NCBI GenBank assembly: GCA_013365325.1
Contig: JABVXV010000133.1
Span: forward strand, 62,001-126,000
Reading direction: 5' to 3'
DNA from: Dipetalonema caudispina
Lineage: Eukaryota > Nematoda > Chromadorea > Rhabditida > Onchocercidae
DNA length: 64,000 nucleotides
Shown: positions 37,807 to 51,600 of the stretch, in pieces
How positions within the stretch are numbered: position 1 is the first letter of the stretch
Layout: each line of letters begins with the position of its first letter
The notes under the pieces: model-generated
The model's database searches: none
What the model was told of the DNA's origin: nothing
What the model saw: the letters and a program-made list of their open reading frames with translations, nothing else
Position numbers and translations under genes: made by a program

Positions 37807-40800
37807 ATGGCAGAGCAAGGACAAAATGATACTTCGGAGTATCTAAAAGAGCAAAATCATATCTATGCTCGACGTATGGTTACGACAATTGCGGTTGTTC
37901 TAACCGTTTTAGCTATTGTTTTGGTAACTGTATCACTGTTACTTGGTTCAAGAATCGATCAAATAGGTTAGTTAATAAATCAATCAATTATTTGAAATAC
38001 ACGCTTTACACAAATGATATATAAATGATACTGTATTGAATTCTATGACTTAATTAACAGAAAAGTTATAATATAAAATACTTTATAATACAGTATGCAT
38101 GTATATATTTTATTTATTGCTCTATCATAATGAGTTACATATTCCCTTGACATCAAATTAATTAATTTGATTTAATTTCCAAACACTTTCAATTTGTCTT
38201 AATTTGCAAACCCAATAAGTAGTAAATAAACGTATTTCCTTTCGTAACTTATTTTGTCACATTTTTTTTCAAATTACCAGTTTTATACTTATTTCGAGAA
38301 CTGCAAAAAACTTTAAGGATATTGATTACAAATAGCTTTCGAAATAATTATTTCTCGTATGTTTTAGAAATCGTAATAGAATGAGGAAAAATATTTGCAG
38401 TTTCCCTAATTAAAGGATTGAAAATAAATTTAATTTATTATCTCGCTATAATTTAATCTGTCTCATCTTCAATTCCTCCTTCTCATCTTTCTTATCTCCT
38501 TTCGTTTTTTTTTTTCTTCCTCTCTCTCTTCTTTCTTTGTTATTTACGTCTTTGATATTTTATAAATATCATTAATAATTCATTTATCTCTCATGCGAGG
38601 TTTTCTGAAATTACCAAATTCTTTAAGGAAAGAATATTTAAATAAGTGAAAGTTGAAATTAGAAGATATCAACATTGCTAATAAAATTATTTCATATGAA
38701 AAGCTATGTTAAGAATTTTAACGATACGAAGTGATTAAATTACTGTTGCGAAATGATTTTGATCAGAGTGTTCATTATTTCATTAAAGACTACGATTGAA
38801 ATCAAACGACATAGTACTTAAACTTCTCTTTAAAACTTCAAAACGGAAAATTTCAATTTGAAAATTAAAAAATTTTTCAGGAATTATGTATGCAAAGCAT
38901 CCACATGCTTATTTCTTCTTTGATATTGCTTGAAAAAAAAGAAGCCGTAGTTATAATTTTTGCTCTCTTTTACTTTTATTTAAAATTAAAATTAAAAAAT
39001 TCCATCATTCTTTTATAAAGAAGTAAAGATTGAAATTTAGCAAAATTTTTGGTATAGGATTGTTTCAAACGCAATGTTTACTACTACAATGCGTGTGTTA
39101 AAGTTAGATATGCCTAAAATAATTTATTCCAAAAAAAAATCAAAATTTGAATTATTTTCCTTAATTTAAATAACAACATTTCATCTTTTGTTCCTGGTTT
39201 GCAGAAATGTTTTCGGAGAAGAAAAGATTCTAAGAAAGCATTACTTCCTGTGATTTATTATATCATGTTTCGCTTAACTATTTGTTTGAAAAAAGACTTT
39301 AACTTAAATATTTTGTGCTTCAGTCTTCTTTCCATAAAATTTGAAATGAAAGCGGAAATATTTTAGTTTTATTCAAATTCTTGCAGGTAAAATAGTTTGC
39401 TCATACAGTTTACATAAAAAATAAATAAATAAATGGAAATTATATAAGAAATAATTTTTGGTTTTGTTTATGCATAATTATATCTTCTCTTCCTTTTTTT
39501 CAATCAGTTTTAAATGCATTGCTTTCAAAAATTCTTAGCATATTATTCCATTAAACAAAAAATTTTTTTCTTGAGGTTGTCGTTAAAGTAATTTTTTCCA
39601 ATTATTTTGTAATTTTTAAAAATTAGGCAACACAAAAAAAATCGTTAAGTGGTACACAAAAAAAATTTTTAATAATGGAAACAATTTATTCACCACCAAA
39701 TGCTGTACTCACTAACTGGATTAATTGTTGAATTAAATAATCTGAAAAAATGTATTAAATATAGCCAAAGTAAAACAATATTGAAAAGATTATCACAGAA
39801 TGATTTATCGTAATTTAATGCAAACTATTTGAATTTTGAATTTTGAGTTAAAATTTGAAAAGTGTACTACATTTAATTTCAAGTCAATATTTTAAAAAAG
39901 CAATAAATAACAGCATAATTCATAATTGTTTTCTAAAATGTCCACATAAAATTAATTATTTCAAGGGAATACTTCACAAAATGATCGATGCAAGACATTG
40001 GTTGTGTCCTTTAATTTATTTTACTCCCCTCTGCATTTCCTTCTCCGTCTCTCTCCTTTTCCTTCACTCTTTCTCTTTTTTACCACTTTTTCTTTCTCTT
40101 AAATTTTAAAATAGTAAAAAGTCACAACATGGATACAAATTGTAAGTGATAAATTTAATTGAACTGAAATAATCGTTATTTCATTACATTTAATCATTTT
40201 GTCGCTCTTCCCATCGCAATTAATCCTAAGAATTAAACAAAAAAAAAAGAAGAAAACAACATAAATTCAATAATTCTCGGATTTCAAGAATTCTTAACAA
40301 AGTAACAGATAGTTGAAAAAAGGATGGAAACAATTTTTTCAGTTTAATTAAATTTAATTGAAACCAGTAGAGAAATAAATGAGATTCTCGTAGAAATAAT
40401 TTTTTTTTGCAATTTTGATCTCATTTATGTCTTTAAGACGAAATTTCGTCCTCTTCGTCTATCTATTCCCTCTCCTGTTCTGGGCTAAATTAAATTACTT
40501 ATTAAGTTTATCTTTTTGTCATTTCTCATAGTCCTGCTATGCAGTGTAAAAATGAAAAAGATATAGAATATATGAATTTCAAACAATTAATATGACAGGT
40601 TGCTGTAGAACTATTACTGTACATTTCATACCGATATTTACTTTACGGTAGTGATGCTACAGTAATTTTCGCTATTAAATGTATAGCATTTCTTGGTGTA
40701 CTGGATAAATTATATTTATGCATTGTACGATAAGGAAATATTATATGATATGTAGGAGATATTTTAACCTTTGAATACAGAAATTGGTTGTGATCTAAAC

Positions 40801-43800
40801 ATTCTGGTAGTAAGGATAACATTTTAAATGAATTTTAATGAGTACCGAGTATATTTGTTATTAATTATAATGCTTACTTGACATAGTACTAAAAAAATTC
40901 ATATGATACCAATGAAAGGAACCATTAACGTTTGTTTTTCATTTAATTTCTTTTTTTCTTTTCGCTTTCTTTACTATCAAAGACGAAAAATAAACAAACA
41001 AGTGAACAAGCAAACAAATGAACAAATGGATTCCAATTTACATATTTTTCTTTTTCTACCTTCATGTTTCATTTTATTTTTTTGTGTCCCATAGACTTTT
41101 CTCTATGTAATAACTTTCTGCTTTAATTTCGACTTTTCTTCGCTGTTTTTATGAAAATTTAATCTTTTAGACCTTGTTAATGCGGCGAATAAATAAATAT
41201 ATATGTAAATAAGCAAATAAATACAAATAATCAAACGGTTTATTTTTTTCATTTCGATTTTTTACTATATACTCATCAATAAATACTACTTTGTTGTAAT
41301 TCGGACTCCAAAAAATCAGTTTCCTAATATTTGTTGCATTTAAATTATTCGATAGGATATATATGGGCGAAGTATGACCAAGAATTGACATTACTATTGT
41401 GGAAATCCCAATGCACCTTTCAAATAATAATTCGAATATAAAATACTATCCAGAATTTGATTGAATTAAAAATTTATTCATTCCTTGAATTCTATTAACC
41501 AACCAATTGGTTTAAATATTGTTTTCGTCCAAGTAACGTAGTTTAGAAAAATTTATCCAAAAGTTTTATTTATCCATGCATGCCACTTGAGATTTATATT
41601 CAACTAGTTGATTAAATTCTATCGAAATTCTTTCGATTTTATCTTAAAATTGATGAATAAATTCAAATTAGAGTAAACGAATTGAATTTCTATGCAATCT
41701 CCATCATTCATATTGATTTTGTTAACACTGTAATCAAATTTATATCTCAATTTATTGGGTCAAATTTGCAAGATCAACAAGAGGGGTGGGCAGCAAAGAA
41801 GGTATCGTAATATTTGAAATCACGATACGTATGTATTATGCAAGTATGCATGAAACACAAAAATTTTTGGAAAGAGATGGAAATGAATTTTTTCTTTCGA
41901 ATTTGCGAAAACCTTATTTCTAAAATCATTTAAGATTTTTGAATTTTTAATGAAACGTAGGTTATGCTAAAAAAGCATCTTTTTTAAATTTATATTTGTA
42001 TTATATTTTCAGTTTTGTAAAATTTCAACCAAAACACTTTTTATTTTTAAATTTTTGCAGATGAAAGCAATTTATGGATAATACATACAGAATTGTTAAC
42101 GATTTTCTTCTTTTATTTCTTTTTTTTGGAACTTTCTGGATGTTAAATTAATTTGTTCCTTTTTAAACGGCCGGAAAAAGGAAGCAATTTAAACAGCACA
42201 GTAAAAGCATATGTCTGTAAGATTGAGAAAAAGCTTTAAAGTTTATTTTATTCATTCTTACATGATGAAGTGAAGTGCATTTAAACAAGGGATTCATCTA
42301 TAAATTGAAAAGAAAGAAAAAATCCCAAAAAAATTTTTTGACTTAGAAATTCGACAGCAACTGTCAAATTTGAGCAGCAAACAAATTTTTTTTTTTTTTT
42401 TTTTGCGATGTAAAATTTTTTTCTTCCCAAAGAAACATATTATTTGTGACAATTTTAAAAAGAAAAAGAAGAAAGCTTTTCCTAAATGTGAAGTAATAAA
42501 AAGTTGAAAAAATCTGCCACCTTCTTTTTTTAATGAAAATTTTGTTATTTATTTACTTTAAAATTATAACTATTGCTTTGATGTTTGTAATTATAGTACT
42601 GTCTTCTGTTTATTTTTCAAGATGAAGAATGAAAAAGACATTTAATTGGAGAACTACCAATTAAATTGGAATGCTATTCCGTAAACATTAACTGATATGA
42701 TATGATGTTAATTATTATTTACTTTAAAGAAGACTAGTAGTGTAATAGTATGCTGTTTTAAACGAAAAAGAAAAAAAAAAAGTTTTTTTGGAGATTATTT
42801 GGAAATCGTTATATTAGGGAATTTACTGTATTTCGAAAACATTTACTATAAAATTCTCAATGAATGATAAATAACTTCTGTCATTTTTAAATACTCTTCA
42901 AAGGTTGCAGCATCTCCATAAATGTGACAAAATTATAGTTTACGATTCTTTGAATATCATCTGATTGATTATAAAAGATGGTCAAACTATTTCATTTGAA
43001 TTTATTTTAAAATATTTTATGCATTACACATAAAATTTTTCTTCTATTAAACTATCTTCTTTAAATAGATCAAAATTTTTAAATTTTTGATTTCTATAAA
43101 AATGGTTGCAAATGAAATTTCTTTTCTGCTAAATTATTTTTTTTTTTAAATAAATCAAAGTGTATTTTTGATTAACTTGAAAATTGGTAGCATAAAATAA
43201 TGAATGTTTGATGAGATGAGAAAGACATTTACTTTCAATTAGCAATGTTATTTTTCTATTCTTAAGTTGCCATATATTTTAGACTCGCAGTAGAAAATAC
43301 TTTTAATTACTTTAAACAAACCTTTCAAAGATAGATAATAAAACATTCTTTTCAGGTAACTTTTTTCTGACAAATTATAGATTTTATAAATTTTCTGAAA
43401 ATTTTGAAATTGTTGTTTAGATCAGTTTGTCTTGGTTTCATTTTTTAATGAAAATAACGAAGAAATCAGTATTAGAATATGGATTACTTTATGAGTTACT
43501 TAATACGAAGATATTATTAAAGACAAACGAGCAGAAGAAAGCATTTGAGTAGACCGATTACTATCATAATTTGTGCATAGATCAAAACTGAATGCTTTAA
43601 ATGCTTAAAGTTTTTATATTTTGAACAAATGTTCGAATTTTAGCATTACTTCAAAATTTTTATTGCAATCCCGATAAATATTATTGCATTCATTTGTTTA
43701 AAATCTGAAAAAATTTTCAACTTTGAAATCCTTTAATATTAAATATACTTCTGTATTAAAATAAAATAACGGAGCAGAAAAATTGTCATTATTATCACAT

Positions 43801-45405
43801 AATTATTATACTGTTATTATAATTATTACTATCATGATTATGATTGTGGTGATGAATTATATAATGATGTTACTGCATTGTTGTTATAATCATTATTATC
43901 GCTATGTTAATAATAATGATTATTAATGTTGTAATCCATGGAATGGTGAAGTATTCAGCAAAATGTCCAATTTTTGATTAAAAATAATTTTAAAAAATCT
44001 TTTGCTTTTTTTATTGCATTTGTGTGGCTTAGTTAATGATAAAATTTCTTTCACAGCAAAAGCTTAGCTAATTTAGAATTTTTAACGATACTTATTTAAC
44101 CAATGTGGTATAAATTTTAAATTTGAAACCTACTTCTTTTTGTTTAATGTCTATGCATTTGCTAATGATATAATCCATTTATGATTAATTTATCGGAATA
44201 ATGCTCCATCTTATTCTTGTAGTTGATTTAAGTAGCATAATATTACTGTAAACATCTAAAAATAGATGTTTTTTTAAACAAAACTACTGTAATTAGATAA
44301 GTATGAAGGCATGTAATTTAGTAATTTTTTTACGAAATAACTATTACGGCATTTGTAGATGGATATTAATTTTCTTTATTTTGTACTCATTTTCAAATAC
44401 AACTAGTATATTTTAATTTTCATCGAAGATTATCACTATTATTCGTTTCTAGTTATTTGGCTAGACAAAAAAGAAGTTTTAACAAATACAATTTGTTGAT
44501 ATTTGATTTATTTTCTCATGATAAAAAAAAAAGAAAAAAGATCGCATATTGCTAAATCAGTGATACATATAACAATAATTATGACCTTATAAACAGTAAT
44601 AAAAAAAAAACAACTCAAATGCAATAGAATTTTTTAGTTGTCAAAGGAACCACCATCCTTTTTTTGATAATTAAAGATTTTTTGGCTAAAAAATGAATGA
44701 AATTAAATTCAACAGAATTCGGTGATACACTAGTGAAATTGGTATTTTTATTTTTATACCATATTGATCAATTTGATGAATAATATGTAGTCTTAACAAA
44801 ATGATATATTATATGCTTATTTCTATAAATTTTAGGGAATGATTGAGGAGGAAATCGAGAGAAAAAAATGAGAAAAAGACTGGTTAAGATAACTAATAAG
44901 TTTATTTGTTAAGTTGATATTATAAGTAAGGGATGAAAATTAGTCTGGAAATGAAGCCGTAATTTTAAAACTTTAAATTTTGATTTGATTGAATAAAATT
45001 TAAAAAAAAGAAAGAAAGCTGTGTCGAGGTATTATTTCATGATATTTATTTTATTAGTTTAAAATTAATCTAATTCTTCGCTTTTTTCTTTTTTTTTTGA
45101 AGGAATTCTGTCGAAATTAACAACTTATTTTACTTATATACAATATGTTACGCTTGCTAATTTCTTTTCCTCCTGATAGTTTACATTAAAATAAACATAT
45201 TATTTCATTTTTACATTTTTAATTTAAATCTTAAGTGGAACTTTTATTGTCTTAATTATAAACGTAACCATTATGAAAATTTAGAGATATTTCAGTGAAT
45301 GAAACGCTTGATAAAAACATGAAAATTTCTGGCAGTGAATTATTTCTTGGACCAAAAACAAATGTCACCAATTCTGGAGAATCGGGAACAGCGGAAAAGA
45401 CATAA
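37807..45405 (+). CDS. Small single-pass membrane protein, 89 residues, with a 7.3-kb intron
   Basis: Not recognised. Exon 1 (37807-37966) encodes MAEQGQNDTSEYLKEQNHIY, then ARRM and a strong hydrophobic span of about 25 residues at about 25-49, ending SRIDQI with donor ATAG|GTTAGT in phase 1. The best partner exon is 45296-45405, entered at TTTCAG in matching phase. It encodes a polar tail with NET and NVT glycosylation sites and a stop, and is followed by AATAAA at 45488. Arg residues before the span and glycosylation sites after it suggest a type II membrane protein with a lumenal or extracellular C-terminus (inference). Two other in-phase acceptors inside the intron (39205 and 42060) would give different short C-termini. 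Exon 1 is well supported; its joining to 45296 is tentative. Confidence 0.55.
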
Positions 45406-45487
45406 TCATTGAATCTCAAACTGGAATATATAATATTTAGTGACTATTTGTTTTAGATTTTATTAGTGCCTATTTATTATAGTTATG

Positions 45488-45493
45488 AATAAA
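45488..45493 (+). terminator. Poly(A) signal AATAAA after the small membrane-protein gene
   Basis: Hexamer about 80 bases after the stop codon at 45405, a usual nematode spacing. Confidence 0.5.
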
Positions 45494-46311
45494 TTAAATA
45501 TTATTGATGGACTATTTCACTCATATTCTGCAGGTTACTTCATTCGTATTCTAATATTGATATTAGCATTATCAGTAATTATTCCGTATTATGGTAATAT
45601 AACTTTCTGTAACAGATTTATATCAGTACTTCGGTACTACTTATTTACTCTTTATTATCTATTCTATGATATGTAGACTAGCAATCGGAAAGTGTATATT
45701 GTCATAATTGAAATATGAAGTGAGTTTATTTATCCAACGTTAGTAATAATATAAAATTTTCTCTTAAATGGTACTTGACAATGTTATTAGTTTAGTATTA
45801 AATGTATGTTTAAACAGGCAAACAAAACAAATAAGCATAAACAATTAGACAATAATAATATGTATTATTTGTTGTTGTCTATTTGGTCAAGCAATTTCTG
45901 CTGTTGTTATTGTTGTTTTGTTTTTCATTAATTGCACTAATAAAGTTATTTTTCATTACTATATTGCTAATAATTACTCGTTCGTATTACAAAAATACCA
46001 TTGAAATAGTATTGTTAGAATCTTAATTACTTGAATTTATATTGGTTGGATATTGCAAATCTTAAAAGTACCATATTTATCATATTTGCTGGAAATATGA
46101 TGTTGTTGTTTATTGACAAAAAAGGAATAATAAAATATGATATTGATATTAATATTGATTAATTATTTCACATTCATTGATTTATTATGATCTTGACTAT
46201 TTTCAATAACAATAATATTTTTTGCAAAGTTTTGAGGAATCTCGTGAAATATTCGAAAAGGAATGAGAAAATTTTAGAAATAAAATAAAAGACAACAATA
46301 ATTAATAGTAC

Positions 46312-46359
46312 AATAATAATAATAATGATAATAATAATAATAATGATAATAAAAAAAAA

Positions 46360-46429
<70 letters not shown>

Positions 46430-46430
46430 T
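46312..46430 (+). repeat. (AAT)n microsatellite
   Basis: About 40 AAT units with GAT variants and one A-run interruption. On the minus strand it reads as a poly-Leu frame, which is not a gene. Confidence 0.95.
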
Positions 46431-47247
46431 GACAAGTTTATGGCATTTAATGCAGAAAATGGTAATTTGTTTTACATCAGAAGAAATAGAAAGATTGGAA
46501 ATTAACAATGATAGAGTAAATATTTTAAAAAAGTCTTTTTTTGTGAAAAATTTAGGAAAAAATTGGTGATATTTTCATAATTAATTCGCCAAAAATTGTC
46601 CATTCGTTGGTATATTTGAATAAACTATTGCTGGATAAAATAATAAAGAATATAATGTAAATATAACAGTTTTTCGTTTTTTTTTTTTCATTTATAAAGT
46701 ATAATATTCTTTTTTTTTGCATCTTCCAATCGAAAGATTTCAAATTATATATTCAGTTGGGAAATTTACCCATAATTATAATGATTACTAGAATACTTAA
46801 TAATATCAATTCACAGTATTATTCGTGTTGTTAACAAAGATAATAATGTTATTCGAGTTATAAGCCTTCTTCTGATCTTTGATAGCATATTTATTGCTTT
46901 TACTTATCATCCATCAATTCAAATTCTTCCTTTTTTTTCTAATAAAAAATTCATTTAATTAAGGAACATTTGATATCATTTTTTTTTCTTTATGTTTTTT
47001 TTCTGAAACAAACAAAGAGAAAGAGAAGGCAGTAATTAATATAAACAATTCTGATACAAGTCGATAATACATCATTTGTTTTGGTACAAAACAAATGATT
47101 AAAAAAAAATTTAAAAAAAAGAAGGAAAAAACAGCGTAAGTTCAAAATTAGCTTTGTTCTTTTTTTTTTTTTTGCTGTTGTCATTTCAATTTTAATTTTA
47201 AACTTGTCGATGGTAATAATGTCGTTATCCAGTACTGAATAGTAGGA

Positions 47248-47251
<4 letters not shown>

Positions 47252-47283
<32 letters not shown>
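47252..47283 (+). repeat. (AG)n microsatellite
   Basis: Sixteen uninterrupted GA units about 290 bases upstream of the tRNA gene. Confidence 0.95.
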
Positions 47284-47286
<3 letters not shown>

Positions 47287-47574
47287 CAAATGATTTGATA
47301 TTATTTATATTAATTGGGAATTTTATCACATTATACTCGTTTCCTACTTGATAACACACATATTTTGTGAATTAATAATGCTAATTTTAATATGGTAATT
47401 TAATAAATATTTTACTTAATATAATGGCAACAAAATTAGTTAGGATCAAGGAAGTCATTCTACTAATTGTTGTTCTATTTGTCAAATTATTTACGCAAAA
47501 TTAACATCTGCAAATTTCAGCGTAACAAAATTAAAATAACTAAAAATAGAAATTGAGTATAACTTTGTCAGAGT

Positions 47575-47646
47575 GGGGGTTTAGCTCAGTGGTAGAGCGC
47601 TCGCTTTGCATGCGAGAGGGCGGGGGTTCGATCCCCCCAACCTCCA
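47575..47646 (+). tRNA. tRNA-Ala (anticodon TGC)
   Basis: A 72-nt cloverleaf. The acceptor stem GGGGGTT pairs with AACCTCC (one G-T pair), with discriminator A at 47646. The D arm GCTC...GAGC is present, and the anticodon stem CTCGC/GCGAG encloses TTTGCAT with anticodon TGC at 47607-47609. The T arm is GGGGG-TTCGATC-CCCCC. The A box (TAGCTCAGTGGTAGAGC) and B box (GGTTCGATCCC) are intact and no intron is present. All stems pair, so it should be functional. Confidence 0.98.
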
Positions 47647-48627
47647 GATGAAAGGGACAACCTCTTTTGCTTCATTGGGAGTAAATAAAAAAGCATTTAT
47701 AGAAAATGAGGTATTTGCTGGACAGAGTAAAAGATGCCCTAATATTTAATAAAGTTGTCAACTGCCATAGGATCAAAATTGATAATGTGCTTATCCTAAC
47801 ACTAAAGTACTCCTCTCCTTTTTCCTTCTCGTGAACTATTACTTCATAGATGAAAAACTCGATAGACCTAAAACTTTTGATTTTTCTATAAATGTATATA
47901 TACTATGTGAGTTAAACATTAACTCTTGTGTAAAGTGCACGCCAGTAATGGATATCCATTAATTCAAGCTGCAAAGTGCAAAATAATAAATGCCACGTAA
48001 GTTTCGTACCCTTCACGACAAAATATCACGTTAAGCTCTATACCATGTTTTTTTTGACAAGATTGTTGAATAAAGTGTAAAATGTGGTCGGTGTTCAGAA
48101 AATGAGAACAAATTGAAATTTACTTGATAAAATCGTTAACACAGGAGAACATATTGCGCAGTAATGTATGGAAAAGCCATATCAGCAGGAACTGCTGAAT
48201 GAAATGATATATAAAGAGTGGAACTAATAAGTCAACAATAACAACGGAAAACGTATATCAGGTGTAAGAAAAGTGAAAGTTGAAGTAACGTAAAATAGAA
48301 GTAGATATTCACAAGATAACGAGCAAAAAACCAATTTCTCAACAGACAACAGATATACTGGCTTGCTTTTGTTAGGTATACACAGATAACAAGAGAGAAA
48401 TCCTGCAAACAAACAAAACAATTTTCGTCAAAATTTCTGAAACAAGAGAAAAATTCGATTTACCCTAATACGCAGATCACCAAAAAACACAGGTATAACA
48501 CATGACAAAAAATATTTCAAAAATTTAACTGAGAACTATTTCCATGAAAGAGAGCCTAGATGAAAGAAGTGAATGCTTGTCGACACGTATACATTTTTAC
48601 CATAAAGCTCTTCAACATCGTATCAAT
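47647..48627. other. Intergenic region between tRNA-Ala and the SBNO-like gene 3' end
   Basis: No exon seen. It includes the 3' UTR of the minus-strand SBNO homolog. A short GC-richer patch at 47930-48010 has no recognised feature. Confidence 0.5.
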
Positions 48628-51600
48628 TCAGTTTAAAGTACTTGTTGATTTCGATTCCGTACAACCACCACCACAGTGTTTCTCAAAACGAGCAACAAGT
48701 GTCCTCACGTATTGCGGTAAAACCAGTAATCCTGAAATATTAAATATAAGGAAGCAAAATTATAGAACCAATTTTAATGTTTTAGGAAGTTGTAAATTTG
48801 ACACAAAGGAGCAAAGAATTGCAACTTTTCAAATCATAATTTCGTAAATAAAATCTCATGTGGAAGAGTATTATGTGACGCTGTCGGTCATAACTATAAA
48901 CAACGTCTTTATTCAGAGATAAACCCAAAAGGTCATACCAACGATCTTGTGATCCTGCGGTGTTCTGACACGAATTATCTGCATCCGCTGAGATCGCCTG
49001 ATTTCCCGAGCTGACATACCGCTGGACAATACTTCTTCGACGATCGGCCAGACTGAGAGCACTGAACCAGAAAGAACAAAGTAAGTTCGGGTTCGTCGTC
49101 CAGTTTCGCAGTATATACCCATTGCTTCGTTCCGGCAACGACCATGAAAATAATTGTGCTGGCAGGTCTTGTTTGAACCTGAAATTAAGAAAAAAAATCT
49201 TTAGAAAAAGTTTCAACTAAGTGAAGTCAAAAGAACAATATCCATGTCTGAATGAGCACTTGTATATCATGCTTTCGCACGATCTGACTCAAAAACTGAC
49301 TTCATGATGATACAAATCAACTGACCTTCAAACAGATCCTTCCAAACTTGTTCAGTTTCTTCAGGACTGGCAAGATGAAAACGTTTTGTTAGTTCGTCGA
49401 TTGTTTCCAGTTTTGCACTTCGACCTGTACTTGGTCGCGTAATGCAGAAAAGGCGTGCACCCGTATCCAAACGTTTTTTGCCGATACCATAAACAAGAGC
49501 TGCAGTCTTTCTCCCATTATTACCAACTGATGCCAAATAAAATCCATCCTGGAAATCAAAAAAAAATACCAGCTAAATTTCTATGAAGAACGGTATGATG
49601 CTAATAATTGACTTTTAACTTTTGAGCAATAAAATTTCTATAAGTTCAAATGCGCTTAAATTTACCTGATCTTCATGATGATCCTTCCAAATTGCATAAG
49701 CATCCTCCCAACTTACACCACGTTCCACGCCAATTTTGTGAATTTCGACTCGGAAGAAACCACTTTCATAGCGTCCCATAAATACACGAGTTTCCAACTT
49801 ACGTGCCTCATCACCACCCATTCCAAGATCTGAAACATCATTTGAGAATTGAACAATAAAATGCCTAGATAAGTAAATACAATAATCACGTTTGTTAATA
49901 AATCCTCAAACAGTACAATCAAATTCACAGAAAACTGATAACTAACCCATAATGCCCATATCATAAGTCCCATCATGTTTCGCTTGTGCAACTAATTCAG
50001 CAACGATATCGGAAAAATACTGGAAAAGTGCGTTTTGTGCGTGCACTGGTAAGCCAAGAAGACGATTTAGAAACTTTGGTATGGTTGCAGATTCTTTTTC
50101 AATTGTATAAATACCATTATCCAGTGATAATAAACCAACACCTTCCATATAACACTGCATATCTATAGCATTAAAATTCTTATATTATCACGTTTATCAC
50201 CAAAAATGCATCCTGCACTAAATTCGACCATTTATATATTTACATTTCCAGCAAATCGAGCTTAAGCAAAATAGACAGAAACATTTACCAGTGATAAAGT
50301 TTCCAGGCTTGTAATCTTTCGGTGGTGGTATAAGTGGCGGATCGAGTAATCCAGTAACCGTCCGCAGTAATACATCTAAAGCCGCTCGGCCATATCTTGT
50401 GTCCAAATTAAATTGACTTAGATCACGTGATTCCGTTGCACGACGATCACCATGCGTTAATGCTCCGAGAGATTCAAGTCGTTTGGCAACAATTGATGCA
50501 AACCTATACGATGCGTATAATCCAACGACTTACACATGACAACAAATTCAAGAAAAAGTTTTCACTGTCCTACAATGTGTACTAAAAAGTAATGGAACAA
50601 TAAATGAAGCTTAGCAACCATCAAAGCATATTCAGTACTTTTTGAAAGGACTGGTTTCATGCTTTAAAAAAAGAAAAAGTAAAAGCGAAGTATGACGCAT
50701 GATCTATGTTATGTTGACTTACCTTTTTTCACCAGCAAGTTCGGATATCAAAAATATATATTCCGGTGCGCTCACCTGATTTGAACGATGTGTACGACCT
50801 AAAATAGCAGTAATTTATTTCTTCAAGCCTTCATAATCATCTGTTAAATCTTAAAAAAAGAGAAATTACCAAATTGTTGAATAGCTTTGTCGGCAGACCA
50901 AGGCAATTCCAATGTGATATGTACACGACGTCGACGATTTGCAGCTCTTCGATCCGACTAAAGGTAAACTATTACTAGTTTATTCAAGTCACTAAATTTC
51001 CAATACATAAATCGGATTCATTTCAAACAGCGTAAGGAAAAAAAGAATAATGAAACTAACTTGCAATGAGATACCGGAAGATGCTGCCTCTGAAATTACA
51101 GCAACCAATTTTTCGCCCTTCATAAATTTATCTTTTTCATCCATATTCATTAATTCAAGCGGTACATCTGCTCCAGCATGTCGAAGTTCATATTCAACAT
51201 CTCCATCTTCACGGCATACAACACGACCTTTACGACCAGTCATCTAAAAAGGTGAATGTTAAATTATTTCCAAACAAAATTTTTTTTTCATCCAATAAAG
51301 AACTTCTACTAAACAATAAAATTCTAAATATTTTTGAAAATAAAAATAAACCTCAGCGACATAATCGGGACCACCCAGTTCGTCAATTAATTGATCCAGT
51401 GTGTTTGGTGGTAATCGGGGGCTTAGGCGCTCTACAGCAGCCAGCAGCTCAGCCTTGATTAGTGAAGTTTCACCAAGAGTGAGATCTTCATCACTAACCA
51501 GACGCGATGATGACATGAAAACATCGGCAGTACTATGCTGCAATGAATTTTGTTTACTTAAACATAATCATTGGTTGCATTGAGAAGTCAACTCTACCTC

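Larger units (their letters stand above)
45494..47574. other. AT-rich intergenic region with microsatellites
   Basis: No exon seen. Contains the (AAT)n and (AG)n arrays listed separately. Short frames here are simple-repeat translations. Confidence 0.55.

Noticed and set aside
39205..39232. Stand-alone exon at 39205 as the main last exon of the small membrane protein
   Set aside because: It adds only nine residues and has no nearby clear poly(A) signal. The 45296 exon has a polar tail, glycosylation sites and an AATAAA; 39205 is kept as an alternative.
46302..46508. Minus-strand frame with a long poly-Leu run
   Set aside because: It is the translation of the (AAT)n microsatellite.
48913..48938. 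Read-through end of SBNO exon 27 (MTFWVYL then stop)
   Set aside because: A donor at 48938 joins in phase to 48731-48628, whose GLLVLPQYV matches the conserved SBNO C-terminus.
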